From contig NC_063054.1 in NCBI RefSeq assembly GCF_018812025.1, forward strand, positions 27,243,356 to 27,307,355: a DNA stretch of 64,000 nt, in the 5' to 3' direction. The stretch is from Megalobrama amblycephala (lineage: Eukaryota > Chordata > Actinopteri > Cypriniformes > Xenocyprididae). The translations under genes were made by a program, and so were the position numbers. This document shows, piece after piece, positions 1 through 25,000 of this stretch. The number at the start of each line of letters is the position of its first letter. The stretch's first letter is position 1. The notes under the pieces are model-generated. The model searched no databases and was not told where the DNA came from. It saw nothing but the letters and a program-made list of their open reading frames with translations.

Positions 1-66
1 TTTACAACTATCTGAGCATCTGTCGAAAGTTGCACAGGGCCGCAAACGGATATTTTCTCCTCAATG
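1..66 (+). CDS. possible preceding lmx1a coding exon (3' end)
   Basis: The first 66 bases stay open in the phase needed to join the LIM1 exon at 624, and a strong donor (GTAAGTGG) starts at 67. Read in that phase it ends ANGYFLLND before [11 protein letters not shown] do not recognise the peptide, and mammalian Lmx1a has different residues here, so this is an inference from the donor and phase only. The intron 67-623 shows nothing else. Confidence 0.3.
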
Positions 67-623
67 GTAAGTGGATCTGTCTAAAGTTCTATATATTTAT
101 ATATCATCTTTCAAAGTTTTTGTGAAGTTTTGTCAAGTAGCCTATATTAGAAGTAGTTCCTGTTGTTGAACAAGCATGCTGAAATATGCGACAGTAATTA
201 ATGCTATAGAGCCTGATTTCGCACACTTAAAAGATACATGTTTTTTAATTGTTTGAATAATCTAAATATAGGCTAGTTTTAATATTTTTAATGAGACACC
301 ATCAAATCACATTTGTTCATACTGTCTTTTTGCAAAAAAGTAAAAACCCGTGGGTGAATTCACTTAGTTTCGTACATTTATTTTTGTTTTTCAGTGATTA
401 TTTGTCCACACATTAAGCTTTTATTTTGCTTTTACATTTTCTTGGGAAAACTCCTATTTTAAAAGGATGGCATTTGTAATTTTAGTTTCAAAACCATGTC
501 ACAGTTATGTAAATTACCCTGCAGGCAGTTACTAAAGATTAATTTGTCTAGTAAAGTACATAAAATTACACGCTGAGAGTGTTGAAGTTACCCGGATGGA
601 TTAAAGGTTTGTATTTATTTCAG

Positions 624-11281
<10,658 letters not shown>

Positions 11282-11470
11282 GCATTATTTAGACAGCCCA
11301 GAAAAGATATGTGGAGAGAGTGCAAGTGTGTGTATGCTTGTGTGTGTATTCTGCTTATGCATGTTTTTTAGGGTAGAAATGGTGGTGACTGGCAACAATG
11401 GAAATGTACTGTGATGAAAATGTTCTTTGTGTAATTTGTATTTATTATTTTATGTGTAATCTCTGGACTG

Positions 11471-11476
11471 AATAAA
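11471..11476 (+). terminator. lmx1a polyadenylation signal
   Basis: AATAAA 190 bases after the lmx1a stop codon, following an unremarkable 3' UTR. Confidence 0.7.
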
Positions 11477-11659
11477 ATGCTGCGAAAACGTGTATTTAAA
11501 ACAGCGAATGAATTGGCAATATTGTTTCTTAATTAATTTGACCTTGTTTGGAACTTGACTTATCAAGTTAATGTAAATTGCCATTTACAGAGTTTCACTC
11601 TTATATGCAGATGCATTATTAGTGATATGGTAATTTATAAAAAATGAAAGTATCCACAA

Positions 11660-12270
11660 ACAATCATCCACTATACTGCAGCGTTGCAATGAGAACTGGC
11701 ATTTTCCAAACTCAAGGTCATAGGCAGTCTTAAGCACCTCCTATCATTATGCATATCTTTATGGCAATTTTTCAGAGCCAGATGGTGGTCCACCACAGGG
11801 CATAGCATCGCACAGATCTTTAGACTCCCACTTTAACATCAGAAATACACATACATTTGCTCCACATGCAGCCATCGTGATTCTCTATACTGTGTTTTTT
11901 ATTTTATTATTTTTTATTTTTTTAGACAAGCTGCATTCTTGCGTTTGTGACCACCCAAAAGCCAGACCACTGTGGCTGCCCCTCAGGAATGTGTCAGTGT
12001 TATAGTTTGGTGTATTGTACTGTAGAGGTTGAGGATAATATCAGGTGAAAATGTAAGGCATGCTGCAAAGATAGGAAGCCCTTCATACTGTGCCTCTTTG
12101 CCCCAGCAATGAACTCACTTTCTGTCTGTACCAGGTTCACATTTCTTACTCTGATATCAGACCCTCCAGATGTAAGAGCCACAAGTCATTGGGCAGGAAC
12201 AATTTAACTGTCTGTTCCTGTCATGTGGACCTGTCAGGGGATGTTGCAGAGCACAGGTGAGATGAACAGT
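11660..12270. promoter_or_regulatory. candidate conserved non-coding block downstream of lmx1a
   Basis: Unique-looking, moderately GC-rich sequence with homeobox- and Sox-like words (TATGCATAT, GAACAATTTAA) 0.4-1 kb past the lmx1a stop. It has no coding potential and no repeat boundaries. Regulatory role is inference from composition and position. Confidence 0.22.
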
Positions 12271-12840
12271 GTGTTTGGATGACCAAACCTTCATTTTAAG
12301 GTTATTTAGATAAATAATTAATAGCCTAATTTAACACCGCGAAATTATGAACGAGTAGGACTGGTTGTTACTTTTTTGTTGCCCACATTCTTGGAAACCT
12401 ATAGTAAAACACTGCACTACTTATAGCGACCAATGTAGCCTGATTCCTAAACAAATATGAACAGGTTCTAAGCCAAAAACACACTGCACGATGTAGTCCG
12501 ATTCTTGAAAGAATGACTCTTGCAATAGTTATGCCAGATTTGTGAAATGATCATTTTTTTGATCTAATCTGTCAAACGAGTTTTTAAAAAGGTCTGAAAT
12601 TGTTTGTGATTCTTTTTCTTCACTTAGACACTTCACTCACGCACCGAAATGTTTGCGGTTTCTCACATCAAAATACGCCACAACCCGGAAGACTAATTCA
12701 CCACTAGTTCCCTTGAGATTTTCCTGCTTTATAATGTTTTTCCGCCAATTTCTGAGTAAAATGAGGACTGTGGAAAATATAAATTGACAATAATTTAACG
12801 TTTTGTTCTACATTGTAAACTCTAAACTTGTCCCTTGAAT

Positions 12841-13310
12841 TTAAAGGGTTAGTTCACCCAAAAATGAAAATAATGTAATTTATTACTCATGCCGTTCTAC
12901 ATCCATAAGACCTTCGTTAATGTTCGGAACGCAAATTAAGATATTTTTGTTAAAATCCGATGGCTCCGTGAGGCCTGCATAGCCAGCAATAACATTTCCT
13001 CTCTCAAGATCCATTAATGTACTAAAAACATATTTAAATCAGTTCATGTGAGTACAGTGGTTCAATATTAATATTATAAAGCGACAAGAATATTTTTGGT
13101 GTGGCAAAAAAAACAAAATAACGACTTATTTCGTGATGGCCGATTTCAAAACACTGCTTCATGAAACTTCGGAGCGTTATGAATCTTTTGTGTCGAATCA
13201 GCGGTTCGGAGCACCAAAGTCACGTGATTTCAGCAGTTGGGCGGTTTGACGCGATCCGAATCATGATTCGATACAAAAGATTCATAATGCTCCGACTCAT
13301 TTGCGTCATG
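12841..13310. mobile_element. TTAGTTCACCC MITE, one arm
   Basis: Begins TTTAAAGGGTTAGTTCACCC and shares its body with 40316-41094 and 60950-61382, including the central GATTCATGATTCGATAC-like word at about 13257-13275. The right arm is missing. From 13318 the sequence switches to a different unit starting CCCAGATAGC, running to about 13540. Confidence 0.75.
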
Positions 13311-13538
13311 TCCGGCTCCCCAGATAGCAAAATACACTATGCCCAGTTCCGGTTAGATTCTCGCCTGCCGGAGACTTACCACTTGGCCCGCATCTGTCTG
13401 TAGCGATCGGGCCGGATGCGGCAGCCGTTACCTTGCCGACACTGCCACAATCAAGCCGGTATCAGGCCGTCACATTTTGATCAAAATCAACCAAGAATGC
13501 TGTAATCTCGACTCGTGAGACGTCATTGTTCGTAGAAA

Positions 13539-14418
13539 GTTAAAGGGATAGTTCACCCAAAAATGAAAATTATCCCATGATTTACTCACCCTCAAGCCAT
13601 CCTAGGTGTATAGCCTATGACTTCTTTCAGATGAACACAATCAGATTTAAAAATATCCTTAGTCGCCCAAGGTTTATAATGGGGGCTGAGTTTTTAAGTA
13701 AAAAATAATGCGTCCATCCATAAAAATAAAAATAATAATAATAATCCATACGACTCCAGGGGGTTAATAAAGTCCTTCTGAATAGAAGTGATGTGTTTTT
13801 GCAAGAAAAATATCTATATTTAAAACTTTATGAATTCAAATAACTAGCTTCCGGCGGACAACCATACGCAGAATGCTCAAGTTGACTTGGGATAAATGAG
13901 TAATCCTCTGACGCAGGATGTAGGAGTATTGTAAGCTTAGACGCCTCTTGCGGTTCAAACAAATAGGGCTAGGCAACAAACTCAAGTTCCTTTTCTCTTA
14001 TATTGAAATCCTCCAAAATTTCTCTTTGAAAATTATGGTTTGAGACTTATAATTCGTGACTGGTGATTTGTTTTGCTCTATCCTCTGCGCCTTCGCGTCC
14101 GTCATTACATTGTGCGTCAGGTCAAAGGTTACTCTTCCGCCGCAAATTGACTTGCGCATTCTGCGTACGGTCGTCCGCCAAAAACGCATGGCTTTGCTTC
14201 AGAAGGCCTTTATTAACCCCCTGGAGTCGTATGGATTACTTATGGATGGATACATAATTTTTTTATTTCAAAACGCAGCCCCGCGTCCACAACCATTATA
14301 AACCGTGGAGGACTAAGGATATGTTCGTCTTAAAGAAGATCGTCATAGGCTACACCTATGGCTTGAGGGTGAGTAAATAATGGGATAATTTTAATTTTGG
14401 GGTGAACTAACCCTTTAA
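13539..14418. mobile_element. palindromic MITE, complete
   Basis: Left end TTAAAGGGATAGTTCACCC and right end GGGGTGAACTAACCCTTTAA are inverted copies. The arms match over more than 300 bases (for example CTCACCCTCAAGCCAT against ATGGCTTGAGGGTGAG). Open frames at 14056-14301 and 13998-14189 lie on the arms and are not genes. Confidence 0.8.
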
Positions 14419-16036
14419 TAATGCACATAAGTTTTGATATAATCGGTGAAATAGCCTAATATTTTCTGTATCTGTCGACTGATGAGTGGACACGTCACTG
14501 TAATCTGCTTAAAACAGCACTGGCACGCAAATCGCAGTCTCTCGTGCATTTATTGGCGCGAAACTGTCAGTTGGCAGGCCAAGCAGCCAAAGCAAACGAA
14601 AAATAATCAAACGGCTATCATACGGTCACAGCGGGTAGCAATAGCCTCGTTATTATAACGATAGCAGCCAGGAGGCATCCAGTCAGCTGATCAGTTATTT
14701 ATTACGCATTTCGTGCCAGGATGGGCTGCAGACCCGCTCCCTCTTAATATAATATAATTGGCGTCACGCTGCGTTAATGCCCGGACAGATGCGACTGGTT
14801 AGGTACCCGTGCAACTCTTCTCCTTCTGTGCTGAAATGCAGAAGAGCTCCTACTGATCAACAACAACAAAAAAATAAAACAAGGGCCATTCTTGTTAAGC
14901 AGTACATGTGCGTATTTCTTAATAAATTGGCTAAAATATTAAGCTCACTTTCACAAAAATCATATTAGCTTACAAAAAAATAGCTCACAAAAATTATTAG
15001 TTTCATCACATTTAATTCAACAGGGTAAACTATATCTGTAAATATAAAAACACTGTTCTGACACCTATTGTAAAACCTAGACATGGCAATAGAAAATGCT
15101 CATTAGTTCCTGACCCTAAAAGCTCTTACATAGAAGGAACAAGGTGAAGGAGCAACTAGAGGCCTATAGAGACTGTGAGCCTGGGTGACAGTGGGCATAG
15201 TGCCCAGAGACAGCACGTCCTGGACTGGGTGTCAGATCTGGGGCAGCATGTCCAGCATGAGGCTATATGAAACAGTGGGTGTGTGAGCGAGTGGACAACA
15301 GGGTATTTCTGGCAGTGTTTATACTGTCTCTCACATACTTGGTGAGGGTGCTACAGAGACACTAAGGAATGACCCTGCAGACAGTCACTAACTAATATTA
15401 CATTATTATACAATGTTGGAAACAGACATGTTCTTTTATAGTGTGCAAATAACTCTTTCAAACACAGTTTTATTCAAATATTCATTTATTGGAAGCAAAA
15501 ACAACATTGAGTAAATTTGTTTTTTTAATTGAATTCAAATGCCGGGTTCAAATCCCCCTTCCATTGATCATCATTCAGACTGTAATGAGCTGCTGTGGAG
15601 AAGAATAAGTGTGTTAAAGGGTTAGTTCACCCAAAAATGAGTTTATTGTATGGACAAAAACAACAACAACAAAAAACACTAAGACCTTTCACAAAATATC
15701 TTATTTCACAGAATAAAGAAAGTCATAAAGGTTTGGAACAGCATGAGGTTCTTATTTGGGGTGAACGGTAGGATAAACAAGCTTGTTTTAGTGCTAAAGC
15801 TTAATTTTCCCTGCATTTACTATACTGGTCCTTGTTGCATTAAACCAACACACATCACTGGCCTATACTTATTACAATTACCCCTAAGCTAAATTGACTT
15901 ACTAAAGCTAACATCAGGTTTGCAAGCATTAAATAATCAAATATAACAATGAACAACTTGAGGCATTTGTTAAATACCAACCGAATAATATTGTCATCAA
16001 AAGCTATTAAATTACACTTTTTGATAGTTTAATGCT
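14419..16036. other. lmx1a-selectin intergenic spacer
   Basis: No gene seen. It holds a half copy of the TTAGTTCACCC repeat at 15615-15770. A GC-richer unique block at about 15160-15370 (CTGGGTGACAGTGGGCATAG...) could be regulatory. Confidence 0.55.
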
Positions 16037-19000
16037 TTAAAAAAATGATTCTTCCAACAGTGGAACAGGACCATCCATTTTATTACCCTTTTTGGTGAAT
16101 TGGCGCATCAACAAATACATTAGTCCTCCAAGCAGAAGTATACCAGCTGAAGAAGCAACTCCCACAGCTGTATACGTCAGCATGCCGGCACTCATTGACA
16201 TCTCCTTTACTGAAAGCACAAAATAAATATGTCATAATGCAGGGATTCCCAAACATTTTTGTCACCCTAACCCCTTTGATGTAAAATATTTACTTGTGTC
16301 CCCTGAGATTTTTACTTAATATTGATAACAGCATCTGGATGTTCACGGTTCTCTGAGGTTAAAGGTTCAGAGATTCATTCTAACTTTTCATCTACTCATG
16401 AACCCCCTACAGTTCCCTCAAATCCAAGTTTCAGAAACCCAGTCATAATGTATTAGTGGCCTTCCAGTGTAATTATGCATTCTGCATTTTGTAATGTCAT
16501 TTGAAATGCTAGTGTTAATAATGTGCATGCAGTATTTTCCCCACAAAATTTAAAGAGTTAGTTCACCCAAAAATGAAATTTCTGTCATTAATTACTCACC
16601 CTCATGTCATTCCAAACCCGTAAGACCTTCGATCATCTTCGAAACACAAATGTTTTTGATGCAATCCAAGAACTTTCTGACTTCCCTAAGCAACAGCAAC
16701 ATCATAACCATTTTCAAGACCCAGAAAGGTAAAGACATTGCGAAAATAGTCCATGTGACTACAGTGGTTCAACCTTAATGTTATGAAGCAACGAGAATAC
16801 TTTTTGTGCACAAAAACAAAAAAACAAACAAAAAAACCCAGCTCATTATTGGCTGACTCCTGCGTCAGTTTCACATGCATTCGTCATGTTGCTCACGTGA
16901 ACAGCGTCGGCCAATACAGAGTCAGCATTCTGACGTAGAACCCGGAAGCACTGCACTGTGTTCACAACGTCAACAGCGTAGGAGACTGACAGGGAAGAGT
17001 ATTCTGTCTACACAAAAAGAATTCTGTCACTTCATAACATTAAGATCAAACCGATGTAGTCACATGGACAATTTTAATGATGTCTTTACTACCTTTCTGG
17101 GCCTTGAAATTGGTTATAACATTGCTGTCTATAGTGAGGTCAGAAAGCTCTCATATTTCATCAAAAATATCTTAATTTGTGTTCCGAAGATGAACAAAGG
17201 TCTTGCAGGTTTGGAACGACATGAGGGTGAGTAATTACTGATAGAAATTTCATTTTTGGGTGAACTAACCCTTGAATGCAACAAAAAAGATGGGTTAGGA
17301 GGAGTTGGCCTTACCAACACAACTGGGTGGAGAGTTGGTCCAGTACCCTTTGGAGGTGCAGATGAGCTGACTGGTTCCATTGAGCTCATGGTCTTTGGCA
17401 CACTGGAAAAAACACTGAGATCCAAAGCTGAAGTTTCCATGTGGGTGAGAGCAGTTCATTGAGGGTGGAGGTTCCAGCTCAGGAAGTTGAGAGAATGAGA
17501 GGGGCGCACAACGAACAGCTGCCATTTAAAAGAGAAATGAAAGTAAAGCATTTAGTGAGAAATGTTTTTCATGGTTCTTACTAAGATCGGTTTTAAATGA
17601 TATGGCTTGATCATTAATAATTATCAGTATTTAACAGGGGAAGCCCAGCCAGAACATTATGTGAATGTTAGTTTTTGGTTTTATGTAGTTCTTAATAGAT
17701 CATCAGAAAAAAAAAAAAACTTCCCAACATTATGAGAACATTAGTTTATGGTTACAAAAATAGAACCTAAAGAAAATGTTACTTAAATTCAAAAAAATTG
17801 AAAAAGTAACCATATGGGAACGTTCCATTTTTGTCTAAAGCTATATACCAGTGCAAGAGGGCATCTCCTGACTCCAGTTCCCAGAAGCAGAGCACTCCAT
17901 GCCTGGCTGTCCTTTAATTTCAAATCCAGCCTCACATCCCAAGAAGCATTGTGAGCCATAGCTAAACAGGGAGTGAGGATGAGAACAATTCATCCAGCCA
18001 TTTTCTTGAGCGGTCAAAAGGGGGCACTGTTGAGCTATGGAAAATAATAAATAAATGTTAACACACAAAATAATCAGCTGCCTTGGGTCATAAACTTGAA
18101 TGAATACAGGATATCAAAAGATGACTTATAATGATGCCTGAGGTGAAATAGGAAGACCCAAAAGTGATTACCCAAGCAGAAGGGTGGGGTGTCTGTCCAC
18201 TTCCCCATCTCTAAGCACTCCATTCGGGGTGTGCCATGCAGCTTGAAGCCTTCCTTACAGCTCACTTCACACACTGTACCGAAGCTGAACTGCCCATGAG
18301 GATGTGTGCAGGTTACAGTACCATGAGAGGGGTCAATTACGGGGCTGCACTGCTGTGCTATTGGACAGAGAATCAAAAGTTCTATGATAATGCCTTACTG
18401 TCCATGAGTTTATAGTAAATTAAAGATTTCAGTGCTAAATTTTTGTTCTTTGTTTATGATAGGACAGGACTAGAGAAGGTGGCAATACAAATAAATTATC
18501 TATTGTCTGTTTTGTCAGATCTAAACCTCTTGGAGACCCAGTAACCTCCCTCAGTAACCGTCACAGAGTATCAAGAGAGTTTGGTAACCTTGACAAACAG
18601 GAAGGTCTTGGCTCCATTTCCCTTGTGATGTGCAGTAAGTAGAATTACTTCCATTCAAAGTAAATCCAGCTCCACACTCCAGCCAGCACAAGGAGCCATA
18701 GCTGAACTTCTCCAAACGGTCCTGACACTGCACAGTGCCATGCTGGAAAGACTCCAGAGCATCACATCTTATAACTGAAAAGATAAAAATGGCATGAAAG
18801 CATGTTTTGGCTGATGTAATTATTTCATCATTGTGAATGTGTGGTGTTGCTCTGTTGAAGATGTTTGTAAGCTGCAACAGCACAATATATATTTTGGTTT
18901 AGTCCATGTGGATTTATTAGCAAATCAAAACAGATTTGTATGGTTGTCCTATAATAACCATTTACAGAAGCCATCTAGTAATGTAGGGTTTTTGAACTGT

Positions 19001-22000
19001 ATTTTGTATTGTATCTTTACAAATAATAATTTATTAATAAATAATTTATTTTTTAGGTTTAAATACATTTAGACCTACCTTCACATTCAGGTGTTGGTGC
19101 TGACCAGTTGCCATCACTCAGACAGGTGAGTGTGGGTTCTCCTCTTAGTCTGTATCCCTCCTCACAAGTAGCATTGCAAGAAGAACGAAAAGAGAACTTT
19201 CCCAATGGATCAGCACAGGTCAGGTGACTCTGTGCAGGGACCACAAGAGGGTCACAAGCCACAGCTTAAATTTGAAAGAGATCAGAAATTAATATTTCTG
19301 TTCTAAATAAACTCTTAAGCCTGATAATGTACAGTGTGTACAGAACAATAATAAAAATATATTTAATATATGATGGGAACCACTAAACGGTTCGATATAT
19401 GAAGTGCCTGACAGAACCCTACTCTATTACCCCTTTTCCACCAAGGCAGTTTGAGTGCTGGTTCGGAGCCAGAGCCTAGTTTCAAATCAGTTCTTTGTCG
19501 TTCGACACACAAAGCACCAGCTCCGAACCAGAAAAAGTGGTTCGTAAGAAGCACCAAAACATTGCTGGGCTAGAAGTAAGAACCGCTTGCGTCAGGGGCT
19601 AGGGGCGGGGTTACTGTGACCAACAAGAAACTTGTGACCGCCATTTATGAAATAGCAGCTAATCGAGCTAATAGCAGCTCGATTGTAATCTCCGTCTATA
19701 TTCAAATTACGGCGAGTCGTGTTTGAATGCCGATGTAGGTTCGCAGGGAGCGTTTGTAGAGCGTACGTCTCCTTGTACTTTTGGATTGTTCTCGCGGAGC
19801 TTTGATGTCATGCGCCGATCGCTTTGCGAGAGAATGATGCATCTCAAACGAGCCTGGTGTGTTTGTTAGTGATGTGTCGTTCTTGAACGATTCGTTCATT
19901 TTGAACGAATCTTTAATGTGACTCGGGAAGAACGAGTCGTCTCGGGGGGTGATTCGTTCAGTCGCGCATGTGCAATATTCTACAGGTTCTGTACTGCTAG
20001 AAGTAGTTCACCTGATGATTCAATTGATTAGTTCATTTCATGAGTCTTTCGGGTTTTGAGTCATTCCTTAATCACGTGACAGACCCATACGCTACCAATG
20101 CATTCTGAGCCGGAAAGAGAATTGATTAGTTCTTTTTATGAGTCTTTCGGGTTTTTGAGTCGTTCCTTAATCACGTGACAGACCCATACACTAAGCCAAT
20201 GCATTCTGAGCCGGAAAGAGAATTGATTAGTTCTCTTCATGAGTCTTTCGGGTTTTGAGTCGTTCCTTAATCACGTGACATACCCATACGCTATGCTGTG
20301 TGACCCAAGCACATTATATTTATTAGTAAATAACGTTAACTCTCCAGTTTTGTTTGAGTTTGTGTTACAACTGTTAAAGCTGAAGTTATCATAACCTTGA
20401 TGTTTTAAAAACTAACATTAATAATTCAAATTCAAAATGTTATTTGCTTTTAATTTATGTCATTATGTCCTTTTTGAGCAATCTTCTTATATTAGACCAA
20501 TATGTCAAGTCTGCCTAGGAAAAGCAATTAATTATAACAGCAAACTCAAAATTGGAGTAAAAATGAACAAACTAGGCTATAAATACTTTGTATTGTAGGC
20601 TTGGATTATTATATTATTATATAGTCTAGTGTTTATTTACAGATAGACAGTCAAAAAGATAAATTAATCGATATTTTATTTATAACAGGGCTTTATTTAT
20701 TTATAATAACACACCACAGATCCTCAGTAACAAAAACAGTGACAGAAATGTCAGAAATAGCGTATGGGTCTGTTACGTGATTAAGGAACGACTCAAAACC
20801 CGAAAGACTCATGAAGAGAACTAATCAATTCTCTTTCCGGCTCAGAATGCATTGGCTTAGTGTATGGGTCTGTCACGTGTTTAAGGAACGACTCAAAAAC
20901 CCGAAAGACTCATGAAATGAACTAATCAATTCTCTTACCGGCTCAGACTGCATTGGTTTAGCATGGGACTGCCTGTCACGTCATTAAGGAATGACTTAAA
21001 CCCGAAGACTTGTCAGACAAGAGGTGAGGTGAGCTTAATCAGCTTGTCATAAACTGAAGACCCAGGTAATGAATTAATCATTTCTGAATCTTATAGCATT
21101 GTAGTTTTGTATTGTTTGTAGTGGGATCAACGTTTGCATACGTAGTAGATGTGTTGGGGAAGTAACACGTAACATTTTAATTACATTTTGCTAAAATGAA
21201 CGAAATGAACGAAATGACTCGAAAAAAGATTCGTTCATTTTGTTGAACGAGACTCAAAAGTCCGAGTCAGTAAAATGATCCGAACTTCCCGTCACTAGTG
21301 TTTGTGTTTGGCGCTGCAGCGCTAGCTTTGCTGTGAAATATGAGACGTATACAGTGACGTAAAACCTGGCTCTGTACTGGCTCTCTAGCCTGTGGAAAGG
21401 CAAACTGGTTCTTAGAAGGCTCGTCAGTTGAACCAACTCCGAACTGGCACTAGCACTAGCTCTGAACTAGCACCCAGTTCGTGCTGGTGGAAAGGGGGTA
21501 TATGTAGAACCTTTTCTTCTAATAGTGAATAACATTTCATGTACCGTAGTTTAATGGTATTAGGTCAACAAATATGATGCCAAACCTGCACAAGTGGGTG
21601 TACTGTGTGTCCAGTGCCCAGTATGGTCACAGAGAGTGGAATCTGCACCTTTGAGCACAAAACCCTCTTCACACTTGAACTCACAGCTGGAGTTATAGCT
21701 ATTGTTGGAGAGGGGGTGTGTGCAGCTCATACTTCCAAAACTTGGTGCATTAGAGAAAGGTGGACACTGTATAGCTGTGGGATAATCAGAAGCAATTCAA
21801 AGTGAATCTGTTGGACCTATGAACTGAAAATATGTGCATGTATATATAGTGTTTAAGAAGCAGGTTACCATGGCAAACAGGGGGGATGTGACTCCAGTTC
21901 CCATGTGCTGTACAGTTAGTGGAATTTGTACCATTGTGGACAAAACCAAAGTCACATTTTACCCAACAAGTGGAGCCATAAGCAAACTCCTCCACAGGGT

Positions 22001-25000
22001 CAGAACATTGCAGGGAGCCATGTGGGCTGGGCTTCAGTGGGTCACACTTTACAACTGCCAAAAAATGATTACGACAAATCAGACAAGACAAATTACAGTT
22101 GTGGCCAGAATTATTAGCCCCCTTCAGAAATATGATCAAAGATGACTCTAAAAATAAATCTGCATTGTTTATCCTTTTGATCTTTAATTCATAAAATTAG
22201 CAAAAATCTAACCTTTCATTGAAGGAAAGGAATTGAAAGTGGGGGGAAAATAACATTAAGAAATAAATGTTTTTCTCCAAAACACGTTGCCAACAATTAT
22301 TAGCACCCCTAGAATTTTTTATGAATAAAATATCTCTGAAGTATATTCCCATTCATATTTAAGTTTTTTTTAGCTCACCGGGGTGATCATGAACATGAAA
22401 TTGTCCAGCCATGACTTCCTGTTCCACAGGAATATAAACATGAGGAAAGACAAAGGCCAAATTCCCTTAATCATTCATCACAATGAGAAAAAACAAAGAA
22501 TATAGTTCTGATGTGTAGCAAATGATTGTCGAGCTTCACAAAATAGAAAGTGGCTGTAAGAAAATAGCTGAAGCATTGAAAATCCCCATTTCCATCAGGG
22601 CAATAATTGAGAAGTTCCAATCAACTAAAGATGTTACAAATCTGACTGAAAGAAGACATGTGTCTAAATCATCCTAATGCGCAGTGAGGAGGAATGTTTA
22701 AGTGTCCAAAGACTCTCCAAGGATCACAGCTGGAGAATTGCAGAGATTAGTTGAGTCTTGAATCTCAGAAAGCCTAAAAAAAATTATCAAAAGCACCTAC
22801 ATCCCCACAAATTGTTCGGGAGGGTTTCAAGAAAAATCCTCTGCTCTCATCCAGAAACAATCTCCAGCATATTCAGTTGTCAGACAAGACTGGAACTTCA
22901 AACGGGACGAGCTTCTATGGTCAGATGAAACTAAAACAAGAGCTTCTTGGCAGCAAACCCACCAGATGGGTTTGGTGCACACATGGATAAAAAGTGCCCC
23001 ATGCCCACGGTTAAATATGCCGCTGGATCTTTAATGTTGTGGGCCTATTTTTGTGCTGGAGGTCCTGGACAACTTCAGATATATCATATCATGGATTTTA
23101 TCAAATACTAACAGATAAAAAATCAAAACCTGACCACTTCTGCTAGAAATCTTATAATGGGCTGTGGTTGGATCATCCGTCGGGACAATGGTCCAAAACA
23201 AACATCAAAACCAGCACAAAAATGTGTCACTGAGCACAAAATGAAGCTTCTGACATGGCCATCCCAGTCCCCTGACCTGAACCCTAAAGAGAATGAGTGA
23301 AGTGAACTGAAGAGAAGAAGCACCAGCATGGAGCTGGAATCTGAAGGATCTGGAGAGATTCTGTATGGAGGAATTGTCTCTGATCTCTTCTCGGGTGTTC
23401 TCCAAACTCATCAGGCATTATAGAAGAAGACTCAGAGCTGTTCTCTTGGCAAAAGGAGGTTGCAAAAAGTATTGAATAAAAGGGTGCTAATAATTGTGGG
23501 CAACGTGTTTTGGAAAAAAACATTTATTTCATAATGTTATTTCCCCCCCCACTTTCAATTATTTTCCTTCAATGAAAGGTTAGATTTTTGCTAATTTTAT
23601 AAATTAAAGATCAAAAGGATAAACAATGCAGATTTATTTTTAGAGTCATCTGATCATATTTATGAAGGGGCTAATAATTCTGGTCACAACTGTATATACT
23701 CAACTGAGTATGTGGTAATGTAAAAGAGCACTCTTTTTTTTTTTTTTCTTTTTTTTTTTTTTTTGAAGTGGACTTACAGTTAGAACATAATGACCTTTTT
23801 TTCCAGTGCTCACATTGTGATGGAAATGTAGATTCAATAAGTCTGTATGACACTGAGAAATCATGTATGCTCCAAAAACCCACCTTCACATGCAGGTGTG
23901 GCTACCGACCAGTTGCCATCACTTAGACAGTTGAGTGTGGCTTTTCCTCTCAGTTTGTATCCCTCATCGCAGGAAACATTGCAAGAAGAACGAAAAGAGA
24001 ATTTTCCAAATATATCAGCACATGTCAGATGACTCTTTGCAGGGGCCAGAACAGGATTACAAGTCACCACTGCAACAAATGCATAACTCACATCAATTAA
24101 ATTATTACCCATGTCTGTTTAAACACACAAAAACCTTAATAACCTCTTTTCTTTATTGCAAAAAAAACCCCACCTTCTTCTTTTTTTTTTTTTTTTTTTT
24201 TTTTTCTTAGAAAGTGCACTTCCAGGGCGTGTCTTAGAAGTGTTACCCAACATTAAAATGTTTTGCAAAAACGAAAAGGAAGTGCACTATCTTTGATATC
24301 TGCACTTTCTGAACTATTAAAAACTTTTGGCTTTTTTAAATTATATTTTTCCCATTATGCAGCTTTTGTTAAATCATGTCAACATGCATAGTCAGTGCAC
24401 TTATATGAACCAGCAACTGCCTGCTGATTCATTGAGGAATGTTCTGCAGATGTGCTGTACCTGTGCAGGTGGGGGGTTTGTGTGTCCAGTGGCCAGTGTG
24501 GTCACACCAGGTTGTATCTGAGCCTTGGAGCTCAAATCCCTCCTCACACTTGAACTCACAACTGGAGTTATAGCTATTGTTGGAGAGGGGGTGTGTGCAG
24601 CTCATACTTCCAAAACTTGGAGCATTAGAGAAAGGTGGACACTGTATAGCTGTGGGATAATCAGAAGGAACTCAAAGTCAATCTGTTGGACCTATGAACT
24701 GAAAATATGTGCATGCATATGTAGTTTTTAAAAAGCAGGTTACCATGGCAAACAGGGGGGGTGTGACTCCAGTTCCCATGTGCGGTACAGTTAGTGGAAT
24801 TTGTACCATTGAGGACAAAACCAAAGTCACATTTTACCCAACAAGTGGAGCCATAAGCAAACTCCTCCACAGGGTCAGAACATTGCAGGGAGCCATGTGG
24901 GCTGGGCTTCAGTGGGTCACACTTTACAACTGCCAAAAAATGATTACGACAAAACAGACAAGACAAATTATATACTCAACTGAGTATGTGGTAATGTAAA

